64,000 bases of DNA from Patulibacter sp. SYSU D01012 (GTDB lineage: Bacteria > Actinomycetota > Thermoleophilia > Solirubrobacterales > Solirubrobacteraceae): the NCBI RefSeq assembly GCF_017916475.1, contig NZ_JAFMTB010000003.1:222009-286008 (forward strand). Reading direction: 5' to 3'. The notes beneath the pieces were generated by a model. The model ran no database searches and had not been told where the DNA came from. It was given only the letters and a program-made list of their open reading frames with translations. Below, piece after piece: positions 34,403 through 42,895 of the stretch. Position numbers and translations under genes: made by a program. The stretch's first letter is position 1, and each line of letters starts with the position of its first letter.

Positions 34403-34837
34403 TCAGCGGCCGCCGGTCGCCACGATCGTGCCCTGCGCGGCGGCGCACGTGGCGGTCTCGCCGTCGGCGAGGACGGCGGTGATGTCGCAGCGGCAGACGG
34501 CCTGCCGGCGGCTGTGGTGCACGACGGCGGCGTCGGCGCGGAGCGTCGCTCCGGCGGGGGCCGGGCGCAGGTAGTCGAGCGTCAGCCCGCCGGTCAGGAT
34601 GGCCGGGCCCAGGGCGGTGCCGCCGGCGAAGGTCAGGGCGTTGTCGGCCAGGTACGCCAGGATGCCGCCGTGCCCGAACCCGTTCTGCTGGAGGTGCTCC
34701 GGGCGCAGGTCCAGCTCCAGCGTCGCGCCGGTGCCGTCGAAGCGCGTCAGACGGGTCCCGAGCAGCACGCTGAACGGCTGGGCGGCCAGCACGGCCGCTG
34801 CGTCGTCGAGCGTCAGCCCCGCAGGTGCGTCGCTCAT
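34403..34837 (-). CDS. PaaI-type hotdog-fold thioesterase
   Basis: 144 residues of the PaaI/YbgC hotdog family. The catalytic region is LQQNGFGHGGILAYLADNAL (Asn/Asp and Gly-rich helix), followed by GGLTLDYLRPAPAGATLRADA. These enzymes cleave acyl-CoA thioesters, often phenylacetyl or medium-chain acyl groups. The ATG at 34837 is chosen by the family start. The probable -10 (TATCGT, 34890-34885) is 47 nt away, so this gene has a leader. It has no metabolic partner next to it. Confidence 0.88.
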   Translation of the reverse strand: MSDAPAGLTLDDAAAVLAAQPFSVLLGTRLTRFDGTGATLELDLRPEHLQQNGFGHGGILAYLADNALTFAGGTALGPAILTGGLTLDYLRPAPAGATLRADAAVVHHSRRQAVCRCDITAVLADGETATCAAAQGTIVATGGR

Positions 34838-34936
34838 GCGGTGACGGCGGGGGTGGTCGGACGGGGGGCGGGGCGCACCGCGCGACGATACCGCCCGCGT
34901 CCCGCCGTTCGTCGCCGCGTCGACGGCGTCCGGCGC

Positions 34937-34971
34937 CGACGCGCCCGGGCGCCGCGCGCGCCGGCGCGTCG
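34937..34971 (-). terminator. Hairpin after the MFS gene
   Basis: CGACGCGCC (34937-34945) pairs with GGCGCGTCG (34963-34971), directly downstream of the MFS stop on the minus strand. GC-rich with a 17-nt loop that can itself pair, no T-tract. Confidence 0.45.
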
Positions 34972-34977
34972 TGCGCC

Positions 34978-36144
34978 TCACCGCGCGGGGGACCGGGACG
35001 CGGCGGCCCGTCCGGCGGCCGCGGTCGCCAGCGCGAGCGCGACGAGCGCGGCGCTGACCCACGGCGCCGCGGTCGCGCCGAGGCCGGCGTCCATCGCGCG
35101 GCACCCGAGCCACGGCCCGATCGCGGCGCCGACGTTGAGGGCGGCCGTCCCCAGGCTGCCGCCGAGCGTCGGCGCGTCCTCGGCGGCGTAGAGGACCCGG
35201 GTGATCAGGGTGCTGCCGACGGCGAACGACAGGGCGCCCAGGGCGAACGTCAGCGCGATCGCGAGCGGGGCGATCGCGGCGAGCGCGGCGAGCGCCGCCC
35301 AGCCGAGCGCGAGCGCGACGCCGCCGCCCAGGAGCAGCGGCCGCGGGCGCGTGTCGGCCCACCGCCCGCTGGCCCGGACGCCGACGAACGCGCCGAGACC
35401 GAACAGCCCGAGCATCGCGGGCGCCCAGCGTGGGGCGACGCCGGCGACGCCGGTGAGCAGCGGCTCGAGGTAGGTGTACGAGCAGAACGTCGCGCCGTTG
35501 ACGAGCGCGCCGAGCGCGAGCGCGACGAGCAGGCGCGGCCGTCGGAGCGCGCGCAGCTCGTGCCCGGCCCGCGTCGGTGGCGGCGGCGCCGCAGTGGCGT
35601 CGGCCGTCGGCACGGACCACAGCGTCGCGGCGATCGCCGGCAGCGAGACGAGCGCGACCGCCCAGAAGGCCGCCCGCCAGCCCCACAGCTCGCCGAGCAG
35701 CGCGCCCGCAGGGACGCCGACGACGCACGCGACCGTCACGCCGCCGAGCAGGACCGCGAGCGCGCGGCCCTTCGCGCCGGGGGCCACGAGGCCGGTCACG
35801 GTCGCGATCGCCACGGCCAGGAAGCCGGCGTTGGCGAGCGCCCCGAGCACCCGGGTGGCGACCAGCAGCGCGAAGCTCGTCGTCAGCGCCGCGACGACGT
35901 GCACCGCGACGAACAGGGCGAGGAAGGCGACGAGCGCGCGCCGGCGCGGCCACCGCCAGCTCAGCAGCGCCATGAGCGGTGCGCCCACGACCATCCCGAC
36001 CGCGAAGGCCGAGGTCATGAGCCCGGCGCGCGCGATCGAGACGTCCAGGCTGTCGGCGATGGCCGACACGAGGCCGGCCAGCATGAACTCCGAGGTTCCC
36101 TGCGCGAAGACCGCCACCCCGAGCAGGTAGACGGCCGCAGGCAT
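34978..36144 (-). CDS. MFS transporter, Cml/AraJ-like (DHA1)
   Basis: 388 residues, 12 predicted helices. The first helix has the FAQGTSEFMLAGLVSAIA signature of chloramphenicol-resistance/AraJ-type transporters. RWPRRRALVAFLALF after helix 2 is motif A. LGGVTVACVVGVPAGALLG is motif C (antiporter). Residues about 180-200 are a linker with Pro repeats. The ATG at 36144 starts right at the first helix; the longer frame to 36231 adds non-family residues. Sugar or drug efflux is the usual role. The gene is alone between a thioesterase and the tRNA. Confidence 0.88.
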   Translation of the reverse strand: MPAAVYLLGVAVFAQGTSEFMLAGLVSAIADSLDVSIARAGLMTSAFAVGMVVGAPLMALLSWRWPRRRALVAFLALFVAVHVVAALTTSFALLVATRVLGALANAGFLAVAIATVTGLVAPGAKGRALAVLLGGVTVACVVGVPAGALLGELWGWRAAFWAVALVSLPAIAATLWSVPTADATAAPPPPTRAGHELRALRRPRLLVALALGALVNGATFCSYTYLEPLLTGVAGVAPRWAPAMLGLFGLGAFVGVRASGRWADTRPRPLLLGGGVALALGWAALAALAAIAPLAIALTFALGALSFAVGSTLITRVLYAAEDAPTLGGSLGTAALNVGAAIGPWLGCRAMDAGLGATAAPWVSAALVALALATAAAGRAAASRSPAR

Positions 36145-36492
36145 GCGGGTGCTCTGCACGTTGCAGCTCCACGTCGATGTCGATGGACAGGCAGTGGGAG
36201 CCGGCCACGCGCGTGGCGGCGAACCGACCATCAGGCGATCACGACGCGCAGGCCGGAGGGCCCGGAACGCTGCGCGCCGCGTTCAGGAGACGCCGAGGTC
36301 GGCGGACGTCAGCCACCGGGCGACCGGTGGCCGGCGTCTGGACGCTTCGGGGGAGAGCACTGCCGGCGACCATAGCCGACGGGTGGCGCCGGAGCGACCG
36401 GACCGCCCGCGATCGCCGACGGTCCGGTCGGCGGCGGGGAGCGCGCCGCGTCCGGGGCCGGACAGGGGCGGCTCGATCGCGCCCCAGAACGA
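36145..36492. other. About 350 bp without a gene, upstream of the MFS gene
   Basis: No open frame here has the codon pattern of a real gene. It contains the promoter region of the MFS gene and one perfect hairpin: CGACCGGACCG (36395-36405) with CGGTCCGGTCG (36420-36430). A small RNA cannot be excluded. The other visible feature is a direct repeat GTCGATGTCGATGG near 36173. Confidence 0.5.
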
Positions 36493-36520
36493 CGGAACCC
36501 CCGCGGTGGCGGGGGTTCCG
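36493..36520 (-). terminator. Intrinsic terminator of tRNA-Ala
   Basis: A perfect 12-bp stem: CGGAACCCCCGC (36493-36504) with GCGGGGGTTCCG (36509-36520), GGTG loop, starting 5 bp after the tRNA 3' end. On the minus strand it is followed by TCGTTCT, a weak T-rich tail. Confidence 0.85.
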
Positions 36521-36525
36521 AGAGG

Positions 36526-36598
36526 TGGAGCTAGGGGGACTCGAACCCCCGACCTCCTGGGTGCGATCCAGGCACTCTTCCAGCTGAGCTATAGCCCC
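36526..36598 (-). tRNA. tRNA-Ala, anticodon CGC
   Basis: 73 nt reading from 36598 to 36526. The acceptor arm GGGGCTA pairs with TAGCTCC plus the discriminator A. The D arm is AGCTCAGCTGGAAGAGT-like. The anticodon stem CCTGG/CCAGG encloses the loop ATCGCAC (anticodon CGC, reading GCG, a frequent alanine codon here). The T arm is GGGGG-TTCGAGT-CCCCC. CCA is not encoded (ACCTC follows). A terminator follows and a promoter precedes it, so it is transcribed alone. Confidence 0.95.
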
Positions 36599-36610
36599 AA
36601 CGGACGACGG

Positions 36611-36639
36611 ACGATAGCAAGAGGCGCGCGGGCGGTGAA
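36611..36639 (-). promoter_or_regulatory. Promoter of tRNA-Ala
   Basis: On the minus strand, TTCACC (36639-36634) and TATCGT (36616-36611) are 17 bp apart, with the tRNA starting 12 nt after the -10. Confidence 0.6.
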
Positions 36640-36719
36640 GCGCGGCCCGCCCGGGCCCGGCGTCATGCGTCCACCCGACGTTGGCGTACGGTGTCACGGG
36701 GGTAGCCTCACCGCGACCC

Positions 36720-38585
36720 GTGAGCTTCCGCGCGCGCCTCAACCTGTTCTTCGTCCTGCTCGTCGTCGCGCCGCTCCTCGCGGTGGGCGTCGTGCTGCTG
36801 CGGACGATCGACGGGGCCGCCCAGGGGCGCACGGAGTCGGCGCTGGCGGCGCAGGGCCGGGTGGCCGCGAACGCCGCGGACGCGCTCCGGCAGGACGCGG
36901 AAGGGGCCGCGCGGCGGATCGTCGCCGACCGTCGTCTGGCGGCCGCGGTGCGCGCCGGAGACGTCGCCGCGGTGCGCGAGCGCGCCGCCCGTCTCGTCGC
37001 GCCCGCCACGGACGCGCGGCGGATCCGGCTGACGCTCGCCGGCGGCTCGACCGTCGTCGACGTCGGGGCCCGCGACGCCATCCTCCCGGGCCGCAACCAG
37101 CTCGTGGGCGCGGACGGCCAGGCGATCGCGACGCTGGAGACCTCGATCCTGGGGCCGCGCTCGTTCGTCAAGCGCGTCCGCGGTCTGACGGGACGCGCGG
37201 TGCAGGTGCGCGACGCCGCGACCGGCACGGTGGCCGCGGGGGATCCCGGGCCCGGCGAGGTCGTCGCCGACGGGCGCGTGCGTCGCGTGGACGACGGCCG
37301 CTGGACCGCCGTCGGGATGCGCCAGGCGGGCTTCGGCCGCGAGGCGCAGGACGTCGTGCTGTTCGCCGGCGCGGCGGAGTCGCGCGCGTCGACGGGGGAG
37401 CGGCTCGCGCTCGTCGGCACGCTCCTGCTCTTCCTCGTCCTCGCGGGCGGCGGCGCGATGATCATCTCGCGCTCCCTCCAGCGGCAGGTGGCGATCCTGC
37501 TCGAGGGCTCGCGCCGCCTGGGTCGCGGCGACTTCGGGCACGAGATCCCGGGCGCGGACGGCGACGACGAGTTCGGGCAGCTCGCCGCCGGCTTCAACGA
37601 CATGAGCCGGCAGCTGCGCGGCCGCATGGAGGAGCTGCGCGCCGAGCGCACGCGCCTGCAGGGCGCCATCCGCCGGATCGGCGAGACGTTCGCCGCCAAC
37701 CTGGATCGGGCGGGCCTGCTCGACCTCGTCACCCGGGCCGTCGCCGACGGCGTGCGCGGCGACGCGGCCCGCGCGCGGATCCTCGTGGACGAGCAGGAGG
37801 AGCAGGCGACGACGGGACAGGCCGACGAGTTCGACGCGGTGCTGCGCCAGGCCGAGGGCGCCGCGACGGAGGGCCGCGACGGCCGCGCGTCGGACGGTCG
37901 CCGCCACGCCCTCGCGGTGCGCATGCACGCGCGCGGGCTGCACGGCACGGTCGTCGTCGCCCGCCACGACGAGCCGTTCACCGCGGAGGACGCCGAGGTC
38001 GTCGGCTACCTCGCGGCGCAGGCGGCCGTCTCGCTGGAGAACGTCGGGCGCCACGAGCAGGCGGAGCGCGAGGCGCACACGGACGCCCTGACGGGGATCG
38101 CCAACCGGCGCCGGTTCGACGACCTGCTCGGGCGGACGATGGACCTGGCCCACAACCACGACGTCCCCGTGTCGCTGCTGATGGTCGACCTGGACCACTT
38201 CAAGCAGGTCAACGACCTGCACGGCCACGCGAGCGGCGACCTGGTCCTGCAGGCGACGGCGGAGGCGCTGCGCGACGGGACGCGCGGCGGCGACGTCCCG
38301 GCGCGCTTCGGCGGCGAGGAGTTCGCGGTGCTCCTCCCGGCCACCGCGCCGGACGTGGCGCACGACATCGCGGAGCGGCTCCGCGCGGCGATCGCGGGCC
38401 TCAGCGTGACCACCGCGGAGGGCCAGGAGCTGCACGTCACGGCGTCGATCGGGGCCGCGACGCTGCGCGGCGACGGTCTCGACGCGGCCGGCCTGGTGGC
38501 CGCCGCCGACGGCGCGCTGTACCGCGCCAAGCGCACCGGACGCAATAGAACGGTCAGCGCTGACGTCGCGCCCGCCCAGGGGTAG
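36720..38585 (+). CDS. Membrane-bound GGDEF diguanylate cyclase with HAMP domain
   Basis: 621 residues from GTG 36720. TM1 is about residues 7-26 (LNLFFVLLVVAPLLAVGVVL) and TM2 about 225-247, enclosing a sensor domain of about 200 residues outside. A HAMP domain follows (RRLGRGDFGHEIPGADGDDE, FNDMSRQLR), then a GAF-like region (about 330-440) and the GGDEF domain (about 450-610). It has GGEEF at 531-535 and an inhibitory-site RGGD five residues before, so it should make c-di-GMP and be feedback-inhibited. TAGCCT (36703-36708) lies 11 nt before the start, with TTGGCG 16 bp further up. The signal and target are unknown. Confidence 0.93.
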   Translation: MSFRARLNLFFVLLVVAPLLAVGVVLLRTIDGAAQGRTESALAAQGRVAANAADALRQDAEGAARRIVADRRLAAAVRAGDVAAVRERAARLVAPATDARRIRLTLAGGSTVVDVGARDAILPGRNQLVGADGQAIATLETSILGPRSFVKRVRGLTGRAVQVRDAATGTVAAGDPGPGEVVADGRVRRVDDGRWTAVGMRQAGFGREAQDVVLFAGAAESRASTGERLALVGTLLLFLVLAGGGAMIISRSLQRQVAILLEGSRRLGRGDFGHEIPGADGDDEFGQLAAGFNDMSRQLRGRMEELRAERTRLQGAIRRIGETFAANLDRAGLLDLVTRAVADGVRGDAARARILVDEQEEQATTGQADEFDAVLRQAEGAATEGRDGRASDGRRHALAVRMHARGLHGTVVVARHDEPFTAEDAEVVGYLAAQAAVSLENVGRHEQAEREAHTDALTGIANRRRFDDLLGRTMDLAHNHDVPVSLLMVDLDHFKQVNDLHGHASGDLVLQATAEALRDGTRGGDVPARFGGEEFAVLLPATAPDVAHDIAERLRAAIAGLSVTTAEGQELHVTASIGAATLRGDGLDAAGLVAAADGALYRAKRTGRNRTVSADVAPAQG

Positions 38586-38595
38586 GATCAGGTCG

Positions 38596-39543
38596 ATGGG
38601 CGTGCTGGACGACGCGATTCGGGACCACCTCGAGCTCAAACGGCGCCACGGGTCCGATCCCGTGGAGATCGCGCGGCTCGAGCGCGAGGCGCTGGGCCCC
38701 GTGACGGCCGCCGAGCTGGAGGCCGAGCCCGAGTGGCGGGACGAGCCCGAGGACGCCTCCGCGCCGCCGGCGGCGTTCGACCAGCAGGCCGCCTTCGACC
38801 AGCAGGCGGAGGCGCCCGAGCCGCCGCCGACCGAGGCGTACTCCGTCGTGGACGTGCCGCCGCCCCCCGCGCCGGCGCCCGCGGCCGCGGTCCCGCCGCC
38901 GCCCCCGCCGGTCGCGGCCCCCGCGCCCGAGGAGCTGCTGGATCGCGGGGACGTCGAGGCGCCCGTCGCCGACGACGCGCCCGCCGACCTCGAGCCCGAG
39001 GACGAGTTCGACTTCACCGACGGCGCCGCCGCGCCCCCGGCGCCGGCCGCCGCCGTCCCGCCGCCCCCGCCCGCCGCGCCGCCCGCGCCGCCCGCCGCGG
39101 CGGCGCCGCCCGTGCCGCCGAGCGCGGCGCCCGAGACGTCCGAGGAGCCGCCGGCGTCCGCCGCCGACGCGGCCCCCGCCCCGCCGGCGCCGTCGGCCCA
39201 GCCGCCCGCGGGCCTGACGCCGCCGCCCCCGCCGCCCCCGTTCTCCGCGCCGCCCGCCACGGGCGCCACGCCCCCGCCGCCGCCTGGCGGCGCCGTGCCG
39301 CCGCCCCCGCCGCCCGCTCCGGAGCGCGCCCCCGCGCCCCCGGTGCCGCCGGCCCCCGCGCCGGGCGCCCCCGACGCGCCGCCGGCGCCCCCGGCGCTGC
39401 AGCGCCGGCGCGTGGACGGCGAGGCGACGCAGGGCGAGGTCACGAACGACCCGCTGTCGCAGACCCCGGACTTCCTCGAGGAGACCCCGGAGCACGACCG
39501 CCTGTGGTTCGAGCAGCGCCCCCCGCGGGACTTCGACTTCTAG
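38596..39543 (+). CDS. Proline-rich protein with conserved ends, unknown function
   Basis: 315 residues. Only the ends look conserved: MGVLDDAIRDHLELKRRHG at the start, and PDFLEETPEHDRLWFEQRPP with RDFDF at the end. The middle (about 50-270) is Pro/Ala-rich with runs such as PPPPPP and PPAPPAAAAPP, likely disordered. I recall the same end motifs in proteins of Solirubrobacterales/Conexibacter genomes, where they are hypothetical. The ATG at 38596 is 7 nt after TAGGAT (38583-38588), which overlaps the stop of the GGDEF gene. It may work as an adaptor. A hairpin follows. Confidence 0.8.
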   Translation: MGVLDDAIRDHLELKRRHGSDPVEIARLEREALGPVTAAELEAEPEWRDEPEDASAPPAAFDQQAAFDQQAEAPEPPPTEAYSVVDVPPPPAPAPAAAVPPPPPPVAAPAPEELLDRGDVEAPVADDAPADLEPEDEFDFTDGAAAPPAPAAAVPPPPPAAPPAPPAAAAPPVPPSAAPETSEEPPASAADAAPAPPAPSAQPPAGLTPPPPPPPFSAPPATGATPPPPPGGAVPPPPPPAPERAPAPPVPPAPAPGAPDAPPAPPALQRRRVDGEATQGEVTNDPLSQTPDFLEETPEHDRLWFEQRPPRDFDF

Positions 39544-39549
39544 CCCCAT

Positions 39550-39575
39550 CGACGCCCGGCCCCGGCCGGGCGTCG
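39550..39575 (+). terminator. Terminator after the proline-rich gene
   Basis: CGACGCCCGG (39550-39559) pairs with CCGGGCGTCG (39566-39575), 6-nt loop, followed by TCGTTCC. It begins 7 bp after the stop codon. Confidence 0.7.
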
Positions 39576-39629
39576 TCGTTCCGTCCCCCGGTCCGCCGCC
39601 CCTACCCGCGGTAGCGTCATACTTCGGCG

Positions 39630-40976
39630 ATGGCGTCCCACGACGGATCCGCCCGGGATGCGCCCGCAGGCCGCGTCGCGATCGTGCTGCCGGGCGGCGG
39701 CGCCCGCGGGGCCTACGAGGTCGGCGCCCTGTCCGTCCTGCTGCCCGAGCTCGAGCGGCGCGGCGAGAAGCCGACGATCTTCTGCGGCACGTCCGTCGGC
39801 GCGATCAACGCCGCCTACCTGGGATCGGTGGCGCACGAGCCGGCCGCCGAGCAGGTGCACCGCGGCCTGGAGCACTGGCGGGCGCTGACGAAGGGCGACA
39901 TCATCCGCAGCGTCGTCGGGCCGGGCCTGCCGCGGACGGTCCTGCGCTTCGCCGGCGACGTCCTCGAGGTGCCCGGCGTGCGGCTGGCCGGCCTGCTCGA
40001 TCCGACGCCGCTGCGGCGGACGCTCGACCGGATCGTCGACTGGGAGGGCCTGGAGCGCAACGGCCGCGACGGCGCGTACGACGCCGTCTGCCTGATCGCC
40101 ACGTCGCTCTCGCGCAGCGGGCCGGTCGCCTTCGTGCAGGGCTCCGCGCCGATGCCGTCGGCGCGGCCGGGCGGCGACGTCCGGTACGTGCGGGTGGACG
40201 CGCTGCAGGCGCAGCACGTGCGGGCGTCGGCCGCGATCCCGCTGCTCTTCGCGCCGGTGCGGGTCGACCATCCCGAGACCGAGGCGGACTTCTACGTCGA
40301 CGGCGCCACCCGGCTGAACACGCCCGTCGCGCCCGCGCTCGCCCTGGGGGCCGAGCGGGTCATCGTCATCGGCTTCGAGCCGCTGGGCCAGCGCGCGCCG
40401 CGCGAGTTCGACGGCCGGCCCCTCGTGCCGCGCATCGGCGACGTCATCTCGAACATCGTCGACGGCCTGCTCGTCGACCAGGTCAACGACGACCTGCACC
40501 AGATGGTGACCCTGAACGAGATGATCGACGCGCGCGGCCGCGACGCGAAGGCCGCGCGGAAGGTCCGCTCCAAGCGCGGCAAGCCGGCGTACCGCAAGAT
40601 CGAGTACGCCCTGGTCTCCCCGCGCTACCGCGGCGAGCTGGGCGACATCGCCGACGACGTCTACGACCGCCGCTACGCCGGCTGGCGCGGCCTGCTGCAC
40701 CCCGACGTGCCGCTCTTCTCCCGCCTGCTCGGCGGCGGCCGCACGCGGGCGCGCGGCGAGCTGCTGTCGTTCCTCCTCTTCGACGAGCTGTACTTCGACC
40801 TGCTGATCGAGGCCGGCAAGCGCGACGCCCACGCCTGGCTCGACCGCCACCCCGACTTCTGGTGCTCGGAGGCGGGCCACGACTTCGACTTCGACACGGA
40901 GCGGGTGGTGCCGCCGGGGGCGGCGGAGCGGATGGCGGGCGAGGCGGTCGCGGCGGGGGACGGCGGGCGCGGGTAG
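39630..40976 (+). CDS. Patatin-like phospholipase
   Basis: 448 residues. The oxyanion loop GGGARG is at 22-27, the nucleophile elbow GTSVG at 53-57 (Ser55), and the dyad aspartate is Asp224 in YVDGATRLNTP. Together these are complete for the patatin class, which hydrolyses the acyl ester of phospholipids or related lipids. The C-terminal third (about 300-448) extends beyond the minimal patatin domain and has a basic KVRSKRGKPAYRKIEYAL segment, which may bind membranes. There is no signal peptide, so action on the inner leaflet or cytosol is likely. CATACT lies 6 nt before the ATG. A strong hairpin separates it from the next, convergent gene. Confidence 0.92.
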   Translation: MASHDGSARDAPAGRVAIVLPGGGARGAYEVGALSVLLPELERRGEKPTIFCGTSVGAINAAYLGSVAHEPAAEQVHRGLEHWRALTKGDIIRSVVGPGLPRTVLRFAGDVLEVPGVRLAGLLDPTPLRRTLDRIVDWEGLERNGRDGAYDAVCLIATSLSRSGPVAFVQGSAPMPSARPGGDVRYVRVDALQAQHVRASAAIPLLFAPVRVDHPETEADFYVDGATRLNTPVAPALALGAERVIVIGFEPLGQRAPREFDGRPLVPRIGDVISNIVDGLLVDQVNDDLHQMVTLNEMIDARGRDAKAARKVRSKRGKPAYRKIEYALVSPRYRGELGDIADDVYDRRYAGWRGLLHPDVPLFSRLLGGGRTRARGELLSFLLFDELYFDLLIEAGKRDAHAWLDRHPDFWCSEAGHDFDFDTERVVPPGAAERMAGEAVAAGDGGRG

Positions 40977-41054
40977 CGGCCGGGTCGTGCGCCGGATCGC
41001 CGCGGCCGGGGTGGGATGATCCGGGACGGGACCGCGCCGGCGGGGCCGGCCGGA

Positions 41055-41101
41055 TCGCGTGTCGGATCACGCACGCAGAGCCGCCCCGATCCGACACGCG
41101 A
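41055..41101. terminator. Bidirectional terminator between patatin and LLM genes
   Basis: TCGCGTGTCGGATC (41055-41068) and GATCCGACACGCGA (41088-41101) are perfect 14-bp arms around a 19-nt loop, between convergent genes ending at 40976 and 41134. Confidence 0.8.
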
Positions 41102-41133
41102 CCGCCGCGGTGCCGGCCCCCGAGTGCGCCCCG

Positions 41134-42114
41134 CTACCGGCGCAGCGCCGGCAGGACCGTGTCGCCGTAGACGCGGATCGTGCCGAGCGGGTCCGTCGAC
41201 CCGATGAGCTGCAGGCAGACGACGTCGGCGCCGAGGCCCTCGATCTCCTTGATCCGGGCGACGTGCTCGTCCGTGTCGGCCGAGACGATGAAGCCCTCCT
41301 CGGCGAACTCGCGGTCGCTCATCTGGGCGTCGGCGCGCTGCTGCATGTCGGCCTGGCCCGAGATGTCGTCGGTGTAGAGCTCGGGCAGCTGCGTCGGCTT
41401 CCACTTGCGGGCGCCGCGCAGCACCTCGTCCTGCGTCTCCGCCCAGGCGATGCCGCTCTGCATGACGATCGTTCCCGGCTCCTTGCCCAGGTCGGAGCAC
41501 GCGGCGCGGTACGCCTCGACGATCTCGGGCGCCTGCTCGGGGTCGCCCAGGGTCCACAGGCCGTCGCCGTGCTGCGCCGCGATGCCCGCCGCCTTCGGGC
41601 CGAACGCCGAGACGATCATCCGCGGGCGGTTCTCGGGCAGCGTCCAGAGCTTCGCCTCCTTCAGCGCGAACCAGCCGGCGTCCATCGTCACCGTCTCGCC
41701 GTCCCACAGGCGGTTGATCGCTTCGAGCCCGGCCTCGAACCGCTCCTGCTGGTCGTGCAGCGACGGCCAGTCCAGGCCGAGCGGCGACTCGTTCACGGAC
41801 TCGCCCGATCCGACGCCGAGCGTCACGCGGCCGGGGTACAGGCTCTCCAGCGCCGCGAACGCCTGCGCGACGACGCCCGGGTGGTAGTGGTGGACGACCG
41901 GCGTGACGCCCGTCGCGAGCGGCAGCGTCGTGTGCGCGCCGATGGCGGAGAGGGTGACCCACGCCTGCGACCCCTGGCCGCCGGGGAACCACGGCGCGAA
42001 GTGGTCCGACAGGCCGAGCGCGTCGAAGCCCGCGGCCTCGGCGGCCTTCGCGTGCTCGACGAGCTGCGGGGGCGTGAACTCCTCGGTGGAGCCGGCGAAC
42101 CAGTACTGCGTCAT
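41134..42114 (-). CDS. LLM-class F420-dependent oxidoreductase
   Basis: 326 residues of the bacterial luciferase-like family, F420 subgroup: YWFAGSTEEFTPPQLVEHAK, then GFDALGLSDHFAPWFPGG, LATGVTPVVHHYHPGVVAQA, VTLGVGSGESVNESPLG and MIVSAFGPKAAGIAAQHGDG. The pattern is that of F420-dependent glucose-6-phosphate dehydrogenase relatives (WxS/GSGExxNE). Substrates in this group are very diverse. A GAGGAAGG Shine-Dalgarno lies before the ATG at 42114. Upstream is a 780-bp repeat-rich region. The nitroreductase at 49457 would use the same cofactor. Confidence 0.9.
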   Translation of the reverse strand: MTQYWFAGSTEEFTPPQLVEHAKAAEAAGFDALGLSDHFAPWFPGGQGSQAWVTLSAIGAHTTLPLATGVTPVVHHYHPGVVAQAFAALESLYPGRVTLGVGSGESVNESPLGLDWPSLHDQQERFEAGLEAINRLWDGETVTMDAGWFALKEAKLWTLPENRPRMIVSAFGPKAAGIAAQHGDGLWTLGDPEQAPEIVEAYRAACSDLGKEPGTIVMQSGIAWAETQDEVLRGARKWKPTQLPELYTDDISGQADMQQRADAQMSDREFAEEGFIVSADTDEHVARIKEIEGLGADVVCLQLIGSTDPLGTIRVYGDTVLPALRR

Positions 42115-42224
42115 GCGGGTGCCTTCCTCGGGACGGATCGCGGATCGGCTACCCGAGGCCTGGGTCGGGGAAACGATCGGGGCCGGAGCGGTGCGACCGC
42201 GGGTGATTCGGGACGTCCCCGGCC

Positions 42225-42329
42225 AGGCGGGGAGCTTTCGAGGTGAGGCCGGAAGCTCGCGAGGTGAGGCGGGGAGCGTGCGAGGTCAGGCCGGAAGCTT
42301 GCGAGGTGAGGCGGGGAGCTTGCGAGGTG
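42225..42329. repeat. Tandem array of five 21-bp units
   Basis: Units begin at 42225, 42246, 42267, 42288 and 42309, with a partial sixth. They alternate between an AGGCGGGGAGC... and an AGGCCGGAAGC... version and all end in CGAGGTG or CGAGGTC, so the true period is 42 bp. The 21-bp length keeps all three frames open, which produces false heptad repeats in translations of both strands. Confidence 0.9.
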
Positions 42330-42514
42330 AGGGGGGATGCCGGCTCCGGAGCGGGGGCGAGACCGGGTGAGGCGGGAAACCGGGGAGCCGAGGCGGAACG
42401 CGCTGCCGAGGCGGAATCACGTGGCGTACGCGCACCATTCCGCCTCAGCAGCGGAATCCGCCTCGCGTACGACGGAATCCGTCCCACTCCGCAGGAGGTC
42501 GGCTTCACCCCGGT

Positions 42515-42680
42515 CGGATGCGCACCCACGCGCCAACGACGCTGCGCCCTCGCGAACGGATGCAACGCCCACCCGCCAACGATGCCGCGCCCTCGCGAAC
42601 GGATGCAACACCGACCCGCCAACGACGCTGCGCCCTCGCGAACGGATGCAACACCCACCCGCGAACGATGCCGCCCGCCA
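42515..42680. repeat. Tandem array of 43-bp units
   Basis: Units start at 42515 (42 bp, divergent), 42557, 42600 and 42643 (the last partial). The best kept part is CTCGCGAACGGATGCAAC, present three times, followed by a CCCACCCGCCAACGAYGC-like segment. A 43-bp period shifts frame each time, so it is not coding. Confidence 0.9.
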
Positions 42681-42763
42681 CCTCCCGCGAACGACGCCGC
42701 CGCACGGCCCCCGGCGGCCGTCCGTCCCGTGCGTTTCGCGCGCCGCGCAGAGAGACCCGTCCC

Positions 42764-42783
42764 ACGTGCGACATGTCACACGT
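42764..42783. promoter_or_regulatory. 20-bp operator-like palindrome upstream of HMG-CoA reductase
   Basis: ACGTGCGACATGTCACACGT: the core GACATGTC is perfect and the outer ACGTG/CACGT arms match, with one mismatched pair in between. It lies 113 bp before the ATG. The regulator is unknown. Confidence 0.6.
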
Positions 42784-42895
42784 CATGCTGTGCGTGCATC
42801 GTCCGCCGCCTCGCCGCGGCGGTGACCCCGCGCGGTCGCCGCCGCCGGCCGCGCGCCCCGGTGCCCCGACCCCGCCACCCGTCGACAGGAGCCCC

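Larger units (their letters stand above)
42115..42895. other. 780-bp non-coding island with tandem and inverted repeats
   Basis: This stretch contains the 21-bp array (42225-42329), a series of GAGGCGGAA/TTCCGCCTC elements (42389-42475, including the inverted pair 42408-42417 and 42437-42446), the 43-bp array (42515-42680) and a 20-bp palindrome (42764-42783), then the HMG-CoA reductase start. Open frames on both strands follow from repeat composition and show no real protein. Confidence 0.7.

Noticed and set aside
42515-42680. 43-bp repeats as a CRISPR array
   Set aside because: Units are contiguous without unique spacers, and no cas gene is present.
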